Counted from the stretch's first letter, positions 37,346 through 47,500 are shown. The stretch is DNA of 64,000 nt from Nostoc sp. TCL240-02 (GCF_013343235.1 NZ_CP040094.1:5513001-5577000), one strand, 5' to 3'. Translations and numbers: made by a program. Notes: generated by a model not told the origin, from the letters alone.

Positions 37346-37719
37346 TAAATTCCAAACTCAAATTACTACTCCTAAGTTGCCTGATTGTCACTCTAATAAT
37401 TGCTGCTAAACAGTTAAATTTTCAAGGATTTTTACAGACATCAATCATTTGGGTTGAGAGTCTTGGAGTTTTTGGGCCTATCGCTTACATAGCCATCTAC
37501 AACTTAGCAACATTACTTTCGTTAGCTGGTAATCTTGCCATGATTAACACATCTCATCAACCAACTACTCCAGAAACTCAAGTCTGGCAATGGATAATGC
37601 AAGTAGTTGGGTTGATTGCTACCGTTGCCGTGACTGTATATATCACAAAAGTTGCTCAGAAAGCATTAGCTAAAAGTGTAGCATTAGTAGAAATTATCAA
37701 TGATGAAACTCAGCTTTAA
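37346..37719 (+). pseudogene. 3' part of the TVP38/TMEM64 gene, with internal deletion
   Basis: A frame open from the IS630 boundary to the TAA at 37717 reads LNSKLKLLLLSCLIV, WVESLGVFGPIAYIAIYN, SLAGNLAMINT and VVGLIATVAVTVYITKVAQK. It aligns with the intact gene at 41849 at both ends (IGSLAGNLA, GLIATVAVTVYIT), but about 118 residues between LATLL and SLAGNL are missing in frame. That stretch is the core of the SNARE-associated/VTT domain. The product would be non-functional even without the IS insertions. Confidence 0.85.
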
Positions 37720-37898
37720 AATAACCTGAAATTGATGGCGAGAACCATGTTATTTTACAGTGTAGTAAGTGAGTAGTTCCCTGCTATACAATCAAATTTC
37801 AATGTGAGCGATCGCAGTTGTCAATAAAAATAAAACAGACATAATTAAATCTAAAATCTAAACCAGCGAATCCTTTTCCTGCAAAGGATTTTACCCTC

Positions 37899-37919
37899 TG
37901 CCTCCTGCCTCCTGCCTCC
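37899..37919 (+). repeat. Heptanucleotide tandem repeat (TGCCTCC x3)
   Basis: Three head-to-tail copies of TGCCTCC lie 55 bp before the TIR-WD40 gene. Short tandem heptamers of this kind are a known feature of heterocyst-forming cyanobacterial genomes and are normally non-coding. Confidence 0.7.
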
Positions 37920-37973
37920 TACTTAGTAGTTTCCCTATTCTAAATTAAGCTAAACCTAGACTTAGCAAATCAG

Positions 37974-40900
37974 ATGACAGACGTTTTTATCTCCTATTCG
38001 CGCAGAGACAAGGAATTCGCTGTTATTCTCCAAAACGCCCTCAAAGCTCAGAATCGTGAAACCTGGGTTGACTGGAAAGATATTCCTTTGACAGCCGATT
38101 GGTGGGCAGAAATTCAAGTGGGGATTGAAGCAACTAACACATTTGTCTTTGTAATTAGCCCAGATTCGGTTGCCTCTAAAGTTTGCCATCAAGAGATTGA
38201 ACACGCTGTCAAAAATAATAAGCGCCTCGTGCCAATTGTGCGGCGAGAAGGCTTCGACATGGAGCAGGTTAATCCTGCCCTTGCCAAGCACAACTGGCTG
38301 TTCTTTCGAGAACAAGATGATTTCGACACTGTTTTTCCCCAGCTAATTAAAGCAATTGATACGAATTTAGAATATGTGCGCGGGCATACGCGCTTGCTAA
38401 TTCGGGCGCTGGAGTGGGAGAACAAGGGACGTAACGATAGCTTTTTGCTACGTGGAACTGATTTAGACGCAGCAGAGCAATGGCTTGTCTCTAGTGCTGC
38501 TCAACAACCCCAAGCAACTCAACAGCAGCAGAACTACATTAGTAAAAGCCGCGAAGCTGAAGCAGCGAATCAAAGATTGGTGAAAGCTGGACAGCAGGCA
38601 AGACAGATGGTTCGCATTGGTTTTGGCGTGCTGGGTCTGACATTGGTATCAGCAGCAATAGCTGGAGTCTGGGCAAACAAAACTATTCAAGAAGCCCAAG
38701 AAGGCACAAGGCTAGAGCGAGAGGGAGTTGCAGCCCAACAGCAGTTTGGGTTGCAAGCATTACTCTCAGCCATAAGTACGGGACAAGGGTTGCAATCAAT
38801 GGTTAAGGATGGTCGCCCACTAGAACAATATCCAGCCGCTAGCCCAATATTGGCTTTACAAACGATTCTAGATGAGATTCGAGAACGGACGCAGCTTACA
38901 GGGCATCAGGGACCAGCAGTCTACAATGCCAGTTTTAGCCCTGATAGCAAGCTGATTGTCACTGCCAGGGTTGAAAACATAGCGCATGTGTGGGACACAA
39001 AGGGTAAGCCGTTAGCCGAACTCAAAGGGCATCAGGGATGGGTTATTAATGCCAGTTTTAGCCCTGATAGCAAGCTGATTGTCACTGCTAGCGTTGACAA
39101 GACAGCGCGGGTGTGGGACACAACGGGTAAGCCGTTAGCCCAACTCAAAGGGCATCAGGGTGAGATCAGAAATGCTAGTTTTAGCCCCGATAGCAAGCTG
39201 ATTGTCACTGCTAGTGATGACAAGACAGCGCGGGTGTGGGACACAACGGGTAAGCTGTTAGCCCAACTCAAAGGGCATCAGGATGTGGTCTACAATGCCA
39301 GTTTTAGCCCCGATAGCAAGCTAATTGTCACTGCTAGCGTTGACAAGACAGCCCGGGTGTGGGACACAACGGGTAAGCTGTTAGCCCAACTCAAAGGGCA
39401 TCACGGTGGGGTTATTAATGCCAGTTTTAGCCCCGATAGCAAGCTAATTGTCACTGCTAGTGATGACAAGACAGCGCGGGTGTGGGACACAACGGGTAAG
39501 CTGTTAGCCCAACTCAAAGGGCATCAGGATGTGGTCAGAAATGCGAGTTTTAGCCCCGATAGCAAGCTGATTGTTACTGCTAGTTATGACAAGACAGCGC
39601 GGGTGTGGAAGACAACGGGTGAACTGTTAGCTCAACTCAAAGGGCATCAGGGATGGGTTATCAATGCCAGTTTTAGCCCTGATAGCAAGCTGATTGTCAC
39701 TGCCAGTCATGACAAGACAGCACGGGTGTGGGACATAACGGGTAAGCTGTTAACTCAACTTCAAGGGCATCAAGGAGTGGTCACCAATGCTAGTTTTAGC
39801 CCCGATAGCAAGCTGATTGTCACTGCTAGTTATGACAACACAGCGCGGGTGTGGGACACAACGCCTAAGCTGTTAATCCAACTTCAAGGGCATCAGGATG
39901 GGGTCAACAATGCTAGTTTTAGCTCTGATGGCAAGCTGATTGTCACTGCTAGTTATGACAAGACAGCGCGGGTGTGGGATACAAAGGGTAAGCTGTTAGC
40001 CCAACTCAAAGGGCATCAGGGAGAGGTCAACAATGCGAGTTTTAGCCCTGATAGTAAGCTGATTGTTACTGCCAGTGAAGACAAGACAGCGCGGGTATGG
40101 GATACAAAGGGTAAGCTGTTAGCCCAACTCAAAGGGCATCAGGGAGCAGTCAGAAATGCCAATTTTAGCCCTGATAGCAAGCTGATTGTCACTGCTAGTG
40201 ATGACAACACACCGCGAGTGTGGGATACAAAGGGTAAGCTGTTAGCCCAACTCAAAGGGCATGAGAATTTTGTCTACAATGCTAGTTTTAGCCCCGATAG
40301 CAAGCTGATTGTTACCGCCAGTCATGACAACACAGCACGGGTGTGGGACACAACGGGTAAGCCGTTAGCCCAACTCAAAGGGCATCAGTATGGGGTCACC
40401 AATGCGAGTTTTAGCCCTGATAGCAAGCTGATTGTCACTACCAGTTATGACAACACAGCACGGGTGTGGGACACAACGGGTAAGCTGTTAACCCAACTCA
40501 AAGGGCATGAGAATTTTGTCAACAATGCCAGTTTTAGCCCCGATAGCAAGCTGATTGTGACTGCAAGTACTGACAACACAGCACGGGTATGGGAGACAAC
40601 GGGTAAACTGTTAGCCCAACTCCAAGGGCATCAGAGTGGGGTTATTAATGCCAGTTTTAGCCCTGATAGTAAGCTGATTGTTACTGCCAGTGATGACAAG
40701 ACAGCACGGGTGTGGGACACAACAGGTAAGCTGTTAGCCCAACTCAAAGGGCATCAGGGTGGGGTTATTAATGCCAGTTTTAGCCCTGATAGCAAGCTAA
40801 TTGTCACTGCTAGTTATGACAAAACAGCGCGGGTGTGGCCAGTGGAAAGCTTAGATGAACTGTTGGCTCGGAGTTGTAACTGGTTACATGATTATCTTGT

Positions 40901-41636
40901 TACACATCCCCAAGACTTGGAAAAACTATCAGTATGCCAAAATCAATCTATTTTGATGGCAGCAGCGCCATTTATGATTAGGGAAGGTGAGGAGCAAGCA
41001 AGAAAAGGTTATGCTCAACCAGCAGTTACAACCTTCCGTAAAGCTTTGAAGTGGAATCCCAACTTAAAATTTGACCCAGAGGCAAAGGCAAAGCCATTGG
41101 TAGAAGCTGCAAATCAAGTTGACAAGGGTAAGGAGCTAGCACAGATAGGCAATATTGATGGTGCTGTTGCTGCTTTTCAAACTGCATTGCAATTAGACCC
41201 TAGCTTTGAATTTGAGCTAAAGACAAAAGCTGTTTCGCTGCTGGTTTATAAGGGAAATAAACTTATAGAGGAACGTAAGTTTAAAGAAGCAGTAGCCGCT
41301 TATACTAAAGCCCAACAATTCACTTCCAACGGAGAAATTTATGTAGATTTTTGGAACCTCTGTGTGCAAGGTATTCAGCAGGGTCATGCCAAAGATGTGT
41401 TGTCTGCCTGTGAAACTGCTGTAGCGCTTGCTCCTAATGATGGTAATATTCGTGATAGTCGTGGTTTTGCCAGGATGTTAACAGGGAACACTAAAGGCGC
41501 AATTGAAGACTTTCAAGTATTCATCGCTCAGACTGACGATAAAGAAATGAAATCACAACGCCAAGGTTGGGTAAAAGTTTTAAGCGCTAGTAAAAATCCA
41601 TTCACACAACAAGAAATTAACCGTTTAATTAAATAG
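37974..41636 (+). CDS. TIR-transmembrane-WD40(x16)-TPR protein
   Basis: A 1220-residue protein. Residues 1-130 are a TIR domain: DVFISYSRRDKEFA, WVDWKDIP, FVFVISPDS, then SKVCHQEIEHA, where Glu74 sits at the position of the catalytic Glu of NADase TIR domains. Residues about 213-234 are one membrane span, preceded by a Gln-rich stretch. Residues 310-967 are sixteen WD40 repeats of 41 residues (GH...NASFSPDSKLIVTAS...VWDTTGK). Residues about 985-1220 carry TPR-like helices (FRKALKWNPN, FQTALQLDPS, FKEAVAAYTKAQ). The family is seen as candidate sensors and effectors in cell-death or antiphage systems, with the propeller as sensor and TIR as effector; that role is inferred here. It lies between two TVP38 genes, unlike typical operon mates. 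Confidence 0.9.
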   Translation: MTDVFISYSRRDKEFAVILQNALKAQNRETWVDWKDIPLTADWWAEIQVGIEATNTFVFVISPDSVASKVCHQEIEHAVKNNKRLVPIVRREGFDMEQVNPALAKHNWLFFREQDDFDTVFPQLIKAIDTNLEYVRGHTRLLIRALEWENKGRNDSFLLRGTDLDAAEQWLVSSAAQQPQATQQQQNYISKSREAEAANQRLVKAGQQARQMVRIGFGVLGLTLVSAAIAGVWANKTIQEAQEGTRLEREGVAAQQQFGLQALLSAISTGQGLQSMVKDGRPLEQYPAASPILALQTILDEIRERTQLTGHQGPAVYNASFSPDSKLIVTARVENIAHVWDTKGKPLAELKGHQGWVINASFSPDSKLIVTASVDKTARVWDTTGKPLAQLKGHQGEIRNASFSPDSKLIVTASDDKTARVWDTTGKLLAQLKGHQDVVYNASFSPDSKLIVTASVDKTARVWDTTGKLLAQLKGHHGGVINASFSPDSKLIVTASDDKTARVWDTTGKLLAQLKGHQDVVRNASFSPDSKLIVTASYDKTARVWKTTGELLAQLKGHQGWVINASFSPDSKLIVTASHDKTARVWDITGKLLTQLQGHQGVVTNASFSPDSKLIVTASYDNTARVWDTTPKLLIQLQGHQDGVNNASFSSDGKLIVTASYDKTARVWDTKGKLLAQLKGHQGEVNNASFSPDSKLIVTASEDKTARVWDTKGKLLAQLKGHQGAVRNANFSPDSKLIVTASDDNTPRVWDTKGKLLAQLKGHENFVYNASFSPDSKLIVTASHDNTARVWDTTGKPLAQLKGHQYGVTNASFSPDSKLIVTTSYDNTARVWDTTGKLLTQLKGHENFVNNASFSPDSKLIVTASTDNTARVWETTGKLLAQLQGHQSGVINASFSPDSKLIVTASDDKTARVWDTTGKLLAQLKGHQGGVINASFSPDSKLIVTASYDKTARVWPVESLDELLARSCNWLHDYLVTHPQDLEKLSVCQNQSILMAAAPFMIREGEEQARKGYAQPAVTTFRKALKWNPNLKFDPEAKAKPLVEAANQVDKGKELAQIGNIDGAVAAFQTALQLDPSFEFELKTKAVSLLVYKGNKLIEERKFKEAVAAYTKAQQFTSNGEIYVDFWNLCVQGIQQGHAKDVLSACETAVALAPNDGNIRDSRGFARMLTGNTKGAIEDFQVFIAQTDDKEMKSQRQGWVKVLSASKNPFTQQEINRLIK
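38901..40871 (+). repeat. Sixteen tandem 123-bp WD40-coding repeats
   Basis: Units of 123 bp (the first has one extra codon) share long identical stretches such as AATGCCAGTTTTAGCCC. Differences concentrate at a few codons: the four residues after GHQ, and the residue after TAS (V, D, Y, H, E or T). This implies recent amplification and homogenisation with selected variable surface positions. Confidence 0.95.
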
Positions 41637-41848
41637 TAGAAACTTATAATAATTCGCAATTCGTAATGGCCTTCGCCTTGGTACATTAACCGTAATTTGT
41701 AATGAATACAAGCTGTAATAATTTTGTTACAATTTGTTTTTAAGGCTTTAATATGCTCTTTAAACAATAATACGTTTGATAACTTTGTATTAAAAAGTAA
41801 GAAATGTGTTATTAAGTTAAGTCTTAAATTGTTTTTTCTTAAGGTAAA

Positions 41849-42613
41849 ATGAAAAAGCACTTCACAGAAAATCTATTTAATATTGCAAATTTCTACAAGC
41901 CTTTGAGATTTATTGTATTAATATTACTAATACTTAGCTTTATTTTTTTGTTAAACACAGACTTTGCCTTAGCACAAGACTCTGTAAATACCAATTCTTT
42001 TAATCCCCAAACAATTTTACGAGATGCGTTGCAATGGATCGATCGCCTTGGTACTGTAGGAGCGATCGCTTTTATTGCACTTTACATTACCGCCACCGTC
42101 GCTTTTTTCCCTGGTTCTATTCTTACCTTGGGAGCAGGTGTAATTTTTGGTGCAGTTTGGGGTTCTCTCTACGTGTTTATCGGTGCAACACTTGGTGCTA
42201 CTGCTGCCTTCCTTGTGGGACGTTATTTAGCAAGGAACTGGGTTGCTGGCAAAATCGCAGATAACAAAAAATTTGCCGCCATTGACCAAGCTGTTGGCAG
42301 AGAAGGATTAAAAATCGTCTTGCTAACGCGACTCTCCCCAATATTTCCTTTCAATTTATTAAATTATGCTTTTGGTATCACGGGAGTTTCACTTAAAGAT
42401 TACTTCATCGGCTCTGTAGGCATGATTCCCGGAACCATTATGTACGTTTACATAGGTTCTCTTGCAGGTAATCTTGCTGCGATTGGTACTGAAACTCAAC
42501 CGACTAACCCAAATTTACAATGGGCAATTCGGATTTTGGGTTTGATTGCGACAGTAGCCGTTACAGTTTATATAACCCGGATTGCACGCAAAGCTTTAGA
42601 AGAAGAATTGTAG
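41849..42613 (+). CDS. TVP38/TMEM64 family membrane protein
   Basis: A 254-residue protein of the SNARE-associated/VTT (DedA-like) superfamily. An N-terminal hydrophobic signal-anchor (residues 20-43, ending FALAQ) precedes the core: VAFFPGSILTLGAGVIFG, the glycine-rich GATLGATAAFLVGRYLAR, then VLLTRLSPIFPFNLLNYAFG and a final segment IRILGLIATVAVTVYIT. The superfamily includes lipid scramblases and flippases; the bacterial TVP38 branch is little characterised. AAGG precedes the ATG. It is followed by a mercuric-reductase-like gene, a pairing common in cyanobacteria, and is the intact paralogue of the remnant at 37346. Confidence 0.9.
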   Translation: MKKHFTENLFNIANFYKPLRFIVLILLILSFIFLLNTDFALAQDSVNTNSFNPQTILRDALQWIDRLGTVGAIAFIALYITATVAFFPGSILTLGAGVIFGAVWGSLYVFIGATLGATAAFLVGRYLARNWVAGKIADNKKFAAIDQAVGREGLKIVLLTRLSPIFPFNLLNYAFGITGVSLKDYFIGSVGMIPGTIMYVYIGSLAGNLAAIGTETQPTNPNLQWAIRILGLIATVAVTVYITRIARKALEEEL

Positions 42614-42863
42614 GTACTCTACTGTGGACTATTCAACAGCAAATTGCTGTAAATTATCGATTGTTGAAACGTTTATACAGCAAAACTTTAATCGTATCTG
42701 TCAATTCCCAAACGGACAAAACAAGTCAAAGGTTGTATTTGTTATTAAACAAACATAAAAAACAAGAGACTGAGCCACCTAAATTTATCAGGATTATTAA
42801 TTTTCAATTCCTCCCCAAGGTAGTTGACTTTAGTATTTTTAATTCTTAAAAGAGGTTTCGCCA

Positions 42864-44414
42864 ATGACTAATTCAGATTTAGAGAGAGTCACAGTTCGCC
42901 CAACGGATGAGTATAATCAAAAGTTGGTGTCTTACGTCCATCCCCCAAATTGGGTTAATCCTCAACCGGCAGATATTTACGATTTGGTAGTAATTGGGGC
43001 TGGTACGGCGGGATTAGTGGTGGCGGCGGGGGCTGCGGGTCTAGATTTGGGTTTAAAAGTGGCGTTAATTGAAAAGCATCTCATGGGTGGAGATTGCTTA
43101 AATGTTGGTTGTGTACCATCTAAAACTATTATTCGGTCTGCCCGCACCATTGGCGAAATCTGGGATGCTAAAGACTTGGGAGTTAATATTCCCCAACATA
43201 ATATAGATGTTGATTTTCCCCAAGTCATGGCAAGGATGCGGCGAATCAGGGCTGATGTCAGCCACAACGACTCGGCGGAGCGGTTTCAAAAGTTGGGTGT
43301 CGATGTCTTTTTGGGTAGCGGTCGATTTGCAAGTAAAAATACCGTGGAAGTTGGCGGTAAAACCCTGCGGTTTAAAAAAGCTGTAATTGCTACTGGCGCA
43401 AGAGCCGCACAACTGTCGATTCCAGGAATTGAAAAGGCGGGTTATCTAACTAATGAGACGGTTTTTTCCCTAATTCAACGGCCGGAACGTTTAGCGGTGA
43501 TTGGTGGCGGCCCCATTGGTTGCGAATTGGCGCAAGCTTTCCGGCGTTTGGGTTCTGAGGTGGTACTTTTCCATAGCGGTTCGCATCTTCTAAATAAAGA
43601 AGACGCTGAAGCTGCTGAAATTCTGCAAAAGGTTTTGATTAGGGAAGGAATTCGCGTAGTGTTGAATTCCAAGTTGGAAGAAGTAGTAACTGTTACTGAG
43701 GGGAAACGGCTTTATTTTTCTTCTAATAGTCATCGAGATTCGGTGACAGTAGATGAAATTTTAGTCGGTGCGGGGCGATCGCCAAATGTAGAAAATCTAA
43801 ATTTAGAAGCAGTGGGTGTAGAATACGACTTACGTCAAGGTGTGAAGGTAAATGATTATCTCCAAACGACGAATTCCAAAATTTATGCGGCTGGCGATAT
43901 CTGCATGAACTGGAAATTTACCCATGCTGCTGATGCTGCGGCGCGAATTGTAATTAAAAATACGCTGTTTTCTCCCTTTGGCTTAGGACGCTCGAAACTT
44001 AGCAGTTTGGTGATGCCTTGGGTAACTTATACTGACCCAGAAATTGCCCACGTAGGCATGTACGAACACGAGGCGCAGAAATTGGGTATTGAGGTGACGA
44101 CAATCAAAATACCTTTTAGTAGTGTAGATCGCGCGATCGCAGATGGTGAAGAGTCAGGATTTCTCAAAATCCACCATAAAAAAGGGTCTGATGAAATTAT
44201 TGGCGCAACTATTGTCGCTAATCACGCAGGTGAGATGATATCAGTTGTGACTACAGCAATAGTGAATAAGCTCGGTTTAAGTAAGTTAAGCAGTGTAATT
44301 CATCCTTATCCCACTCAAGCCGAAGCTATTAAAAAAGCAGCTGATGCTTATCGTCGTACACTCTTAACATCAAATACCAAAAAACTGTTGGGATTCTTGA
44401 CAAAGTTATCTTGA
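42864..44414 (+). CDS. Mercuric-reductase-like pyridine nucleotide-disulfide oxidoreductase
   Basis: A 516-residue FAD/NAD(P)H flavoprotein. The FAD site is DLVVIGAGTAGLVVAAGAA (40-58), the redox disulfide is Cys78 and Cys83 (GGDCLNVGCVPSK), the NAD(P)H site is LAVIGGGPIGCELAQAF, and the C-terminal interface domain has HPYPTQAEAIKKAAD. True MerA proteins also have a C-terminal vicinal Cys pair and often an N-terminal heavy-metal domain. Neither is present here, so mercury reduction is doubtful. The usual context, next to TVP38 proteins, suggests an unidentified redox substrate. AAGAGG lies upstream of the ATG. Confidence 0.88.
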   Translation: MTNSDLERVTVRPTDEYNQKLVSYVHPPNWVNPQPADIYDLVVIGAGTAGLVVAAGAAGLDLGLKVALIEKHLMGGDCLNVGCVPSKTIIRSARTIGEIWDAKDLGVNIPQHNIDVDFPQVMARMRRIRADVSHNDSAERFQKLGVDVFLGSGRFASKNTVEVGGKTLRFKKAVIATGARAAQLSIPGIEKAGYLTNETVFSLIQRPERLAVIGGGPIGCELAQAFRRLGSEVVLFHSGSHLLNKEDAEAAEILQKVLIREGIRVVLNSKLEEVVTVTEGKRLYFSSNSHRDSVTVDEILVGAGRSPNVENLNLEAVGVEYDLRQGVKVNDYLQTTNSKIYAAGDICMNWKFTHAADAAARIVIKNTLFSPFGLGRSKLSSLVMPWVTYTDPEIAHVGMYEHEAQKLGIEVTTIKIPFSSVDRAIADGEESGFLKIHHKKGSDEIIGATIVANHAGEMISVVTTAIVNKLGLSKLSSVIHPYPTQAEAIKKAADAYRRTLLTSNTKKLLGFLTKLS

Positions 44415-44540
44415 AAAAAATCAGCTAACAGTCAGACAACTGTTCACTGTTACAATCCCACGCTTTTAAGCTGTAGGTTTCCCCTGTCCCTTATTCCCTC
44501 TTACCTCCAAATTGTGATTCCTGCATAACTTTTCAGAGTA

Positions 44541-44560
44541 GCCCCTACCCTAGTAGGGGC
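44541..44560. terminator. Stem-loop between convergent genes
   Basis: GCCCCTAC and GTAGGGGC pair around the loop CCTA. The hairpin lies between the flavoprotein gene and the convergent PA14 gene. No T run follows on either strand, so it may terminate both ways weakly or act as a 3' stabiliser. Confidence 0.45.
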
Positions 44561-44599
44561 AGGGAGCCTGTAGCTTTAGCTGACTAATAACCGTCATCT

Positions 44600-47500
44600 C
44601 TAAGCAGGTCGGAAGCGATCGATCTCACCCCCGGTCAAGTTTGCGTAGTACAGATTGCCATCTAGTCCAGTGGTGATTTGTGTAGTCACTCCTAGATTTG
44701 GGGTGTCTGCTTGGGAAGCAAACCGCTTAACAGAAGCAAGTTTGCCTTGGCTATCGAATGTCAAAGCATCGATAGTTCCTTGACTGAAATCACCAACGAA
44801 TAACGCACCTTGATAGATTGAGGGGAAAGTATTGCCTGTGTAAAAGTCACCCAAAACAATTGAATTGGAACTAAAATGCTTGTAAGTGTAAACTGGTGCT
44901 GTAACAGTTTTACCACTACTATAAAAGTCTTTTGCTGCATTTAAGGTCGCATATTTTGGTTGTTGCAGGCTGACAATGTTTCCATTTGCATCAAGACCTC
45001 CTTCATAGAACGGCCAGCCAAAGTTAGCTCCTGGTTTTCCGACATTGACCTCTTCGTAAGTATCAAAGCCAACATCACCAATAACAGGGGTATTGGTCTT
45101 CTGATCAATTGTGAAACGGAAGGGGTTACGCAGACCTAAGTTATAGACCTTGGAACTATTGCTATTGGGGTCGTTAGTAAGATTGTAGAAAGGATTACTT
45201 GATAAGCCTTTACCAGTAATGGCATCAATATGCAGGATCTTGCCGGACAGATTATTGACATCCTGAACGCGAATTGCTCGCGGATCTATCCCGTTATAGG
45301 AAGTGCCGTCTCCTAAGCTTACAAACAGAGTACCATCAGTACCAAAGCGCACAGCACCAACTGAGTGAGATTCACTATCATTAGCTATAAAATTCTGGAC
45401 ATTTTGGACTTTATCAAGATTATTCAGATAATCCTGCAAGCTGGTAAACAGCTTACCAGTATCTTTGTTGAGAATTCCTGATGGTGCGTAGCCAAGTGAG
45501 ACATTTGTGCTATTTCCATCTGGATGGCTAATATTATTCCAAGTGGCATTAGTACCCAGTAGCACAAATTGGCTGCCAGCAATGGCAGTAGTGTAATTCG
45601 TGTTGGGGTCGGCTGTTACCCGAATTAGCTGTGCAGTCCGATTCCCATTCTGGTCGGGATCGTCCAAGGTGCTATTGGGATTGTTTTTAGTAGGATCTTT
45701 TGAAGTGGTTTCTGGTGGATCGTAGGTATACAAGAGGTAAACATAGTTGTTGCCTGTTGGACTTTTGCCAAAATCTGGATGCACGGCAATGCCTAAAAGA
45801 CCGCGATCGCGCGTGTCATTTACCTGTCCAGAAATATCGATAAATGGTGTTGCTAATAATTTGCCGTTGTCTAAGACTCGTACTACGCCATTTTTCTGGG
45901 CAACGAACATCCGCTTTTGGTCAGCTGTCCAGTCAAAAGCTGTGGGTTGATTCAAACCAGAAGCTACTGTCTCTAAAAGCACCTTACCTGAGTCATCATC
46001 AAGAATCGTGATAGTTGTCTGTTGATTAGTTAGTTGGACTCCAATTGCATTACTGAAGTTCAAAGTAAATGTTTCATTTGATTCCCCAATGTTGTCATTA
46101 ATAATGGGGATAATAATGTTTTGCTGGCTTTGTCCTGCTATAAAACTCAAGGTTCCAGATTTACTTTGGTAGTCAGATCCAGCTTTAGCAGTTCCATCCA
46201 CGGTTGTGTAGTTCACGCTAGCCGCCCCTACAGTGTTACCCCGTGTAGCTACCACCGTAACTGTACCAGCGCCCTCATTAACTACTGGCGCACTGAAATC
46301 GATGCCAGAGCGATCGTTATCTTGAATCGTAACTCCGAGAGTTCTTTGGAGTCCAAGTGTTGCTCCCCCTGGCTGATCGATAACAAAACTAAAGGTTTCA
46401 TCTACTTCTGGCGATGAATCGTCATTGATCGGAATTGATACCTGTCTGCTACTTTCTCCTGGTGCAAAAATAATTGTTCCAGCGCTTTCGCTGCCATCAC
46501 TTCCGTAGTCAACTCCGGCTGTGGCAGTACCCGCTAGGGTTGCATACTTGATTGAAGATGTGCTGCTTAAATCACCAGTCCTGAGCAAAGTTATGGTAAC
46601 GTTACCAGCGCCTTCGTTCACAGTTGTGGAAGGCGATCCTAAGGTGATTGTGGTCTGAAGAGGTGTTGAATACAGTTGTGACTGGGGAATGATTTCTTTG
46701 GTCTGAGAAGCACTTGACCAAGACAGCTTGGAAACGGCATTGACTGTATTTTCGAAGTATTCAAGCTTAATATCGTACTTCTGACCTGCAACTAGTGCGA
46801 TCGAGCCGCTAAATTCAGTGGCAGATTGATTGACAAACTGATTGATGATTTGTTGACCATTCACCCAGAGTCGCACACCATCATCGCTAGTTGTATAGAA
46901 GTTGTAAGTCTCGCTGTACTTGGCTTGTACCTGACCTGTCCAACGTGCTGAGAAGGTATCTGGAGCAATGGACGAATCTGGAGAACCAAGACCCCAGTCA
47001 AAGTTCACTGTCGCATCTGTACGGGTTTGCTTCAGGTTGGTGAAGTCGATGTTGTCGTAGTACTCTGCTTTGAGTCCGTTGCCGTTGCCATTAGCACTTT
47101 GACTATAAAGTTGGGACTGAGGAATAATTTCTTTGGTTTGAGAAGCACTAGACCAAGCCAGCTTGGAAACGGCAGTGACTGTATTTTCGTAGTATTCAAG
47201 CCTTATATCATACTTTTGACCTGCAACTAGTGCGATCGAGCCAGTGTTTTCTGTAGGTGATTGATCGACAAACTTATTAATGATTTGTTGACCATTGACC
47301 CACAGCCGCACACCATCATCACTACTGGTGTAGAAGTTGTAAGTCTCGCTGTACTTAGCTTGTACCTGACCTGTCCAACGTGCTGAGAAGGTATCTGGAG
47401 CAATGGACGGATCTGGAGAACCAAGACCCCAGTCAAAGTTCACCGTCGCATCTATGCGGGTTTGCTTCAGGTTGGTGAAGTCGATGTTGTCGTAGTACTC

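Noticed and set aside
37899..37919. Short tandem repeats considered as a CRISPR array
   Set aside because: The 7-bp units have no spacers and match known short tandem heptamers. No cas genes are in the window.
37974..40871. WD40 repeats considered as an assembly artefact
   Set aside because: Units differ at consistent codons and frame is perfectly kept over 16 copies, so they look genuine, though exact copy number deserves long-read confirmation.
42520..42849. 109-residue plus-strand ORF overlapping the end of the TVP38 gene
   Set aside because: Its first third is the TVP38 gene in another frame and the rest is AT-rich gap sequence. No start signal or family pattern is seen.
46121..47436. 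ORFs antisense to or in other frames of the PA14/Calx-beta gene
   Set aside because: They are shadows caused by the repetitive coding sequence and have no start signals or family resemblance.
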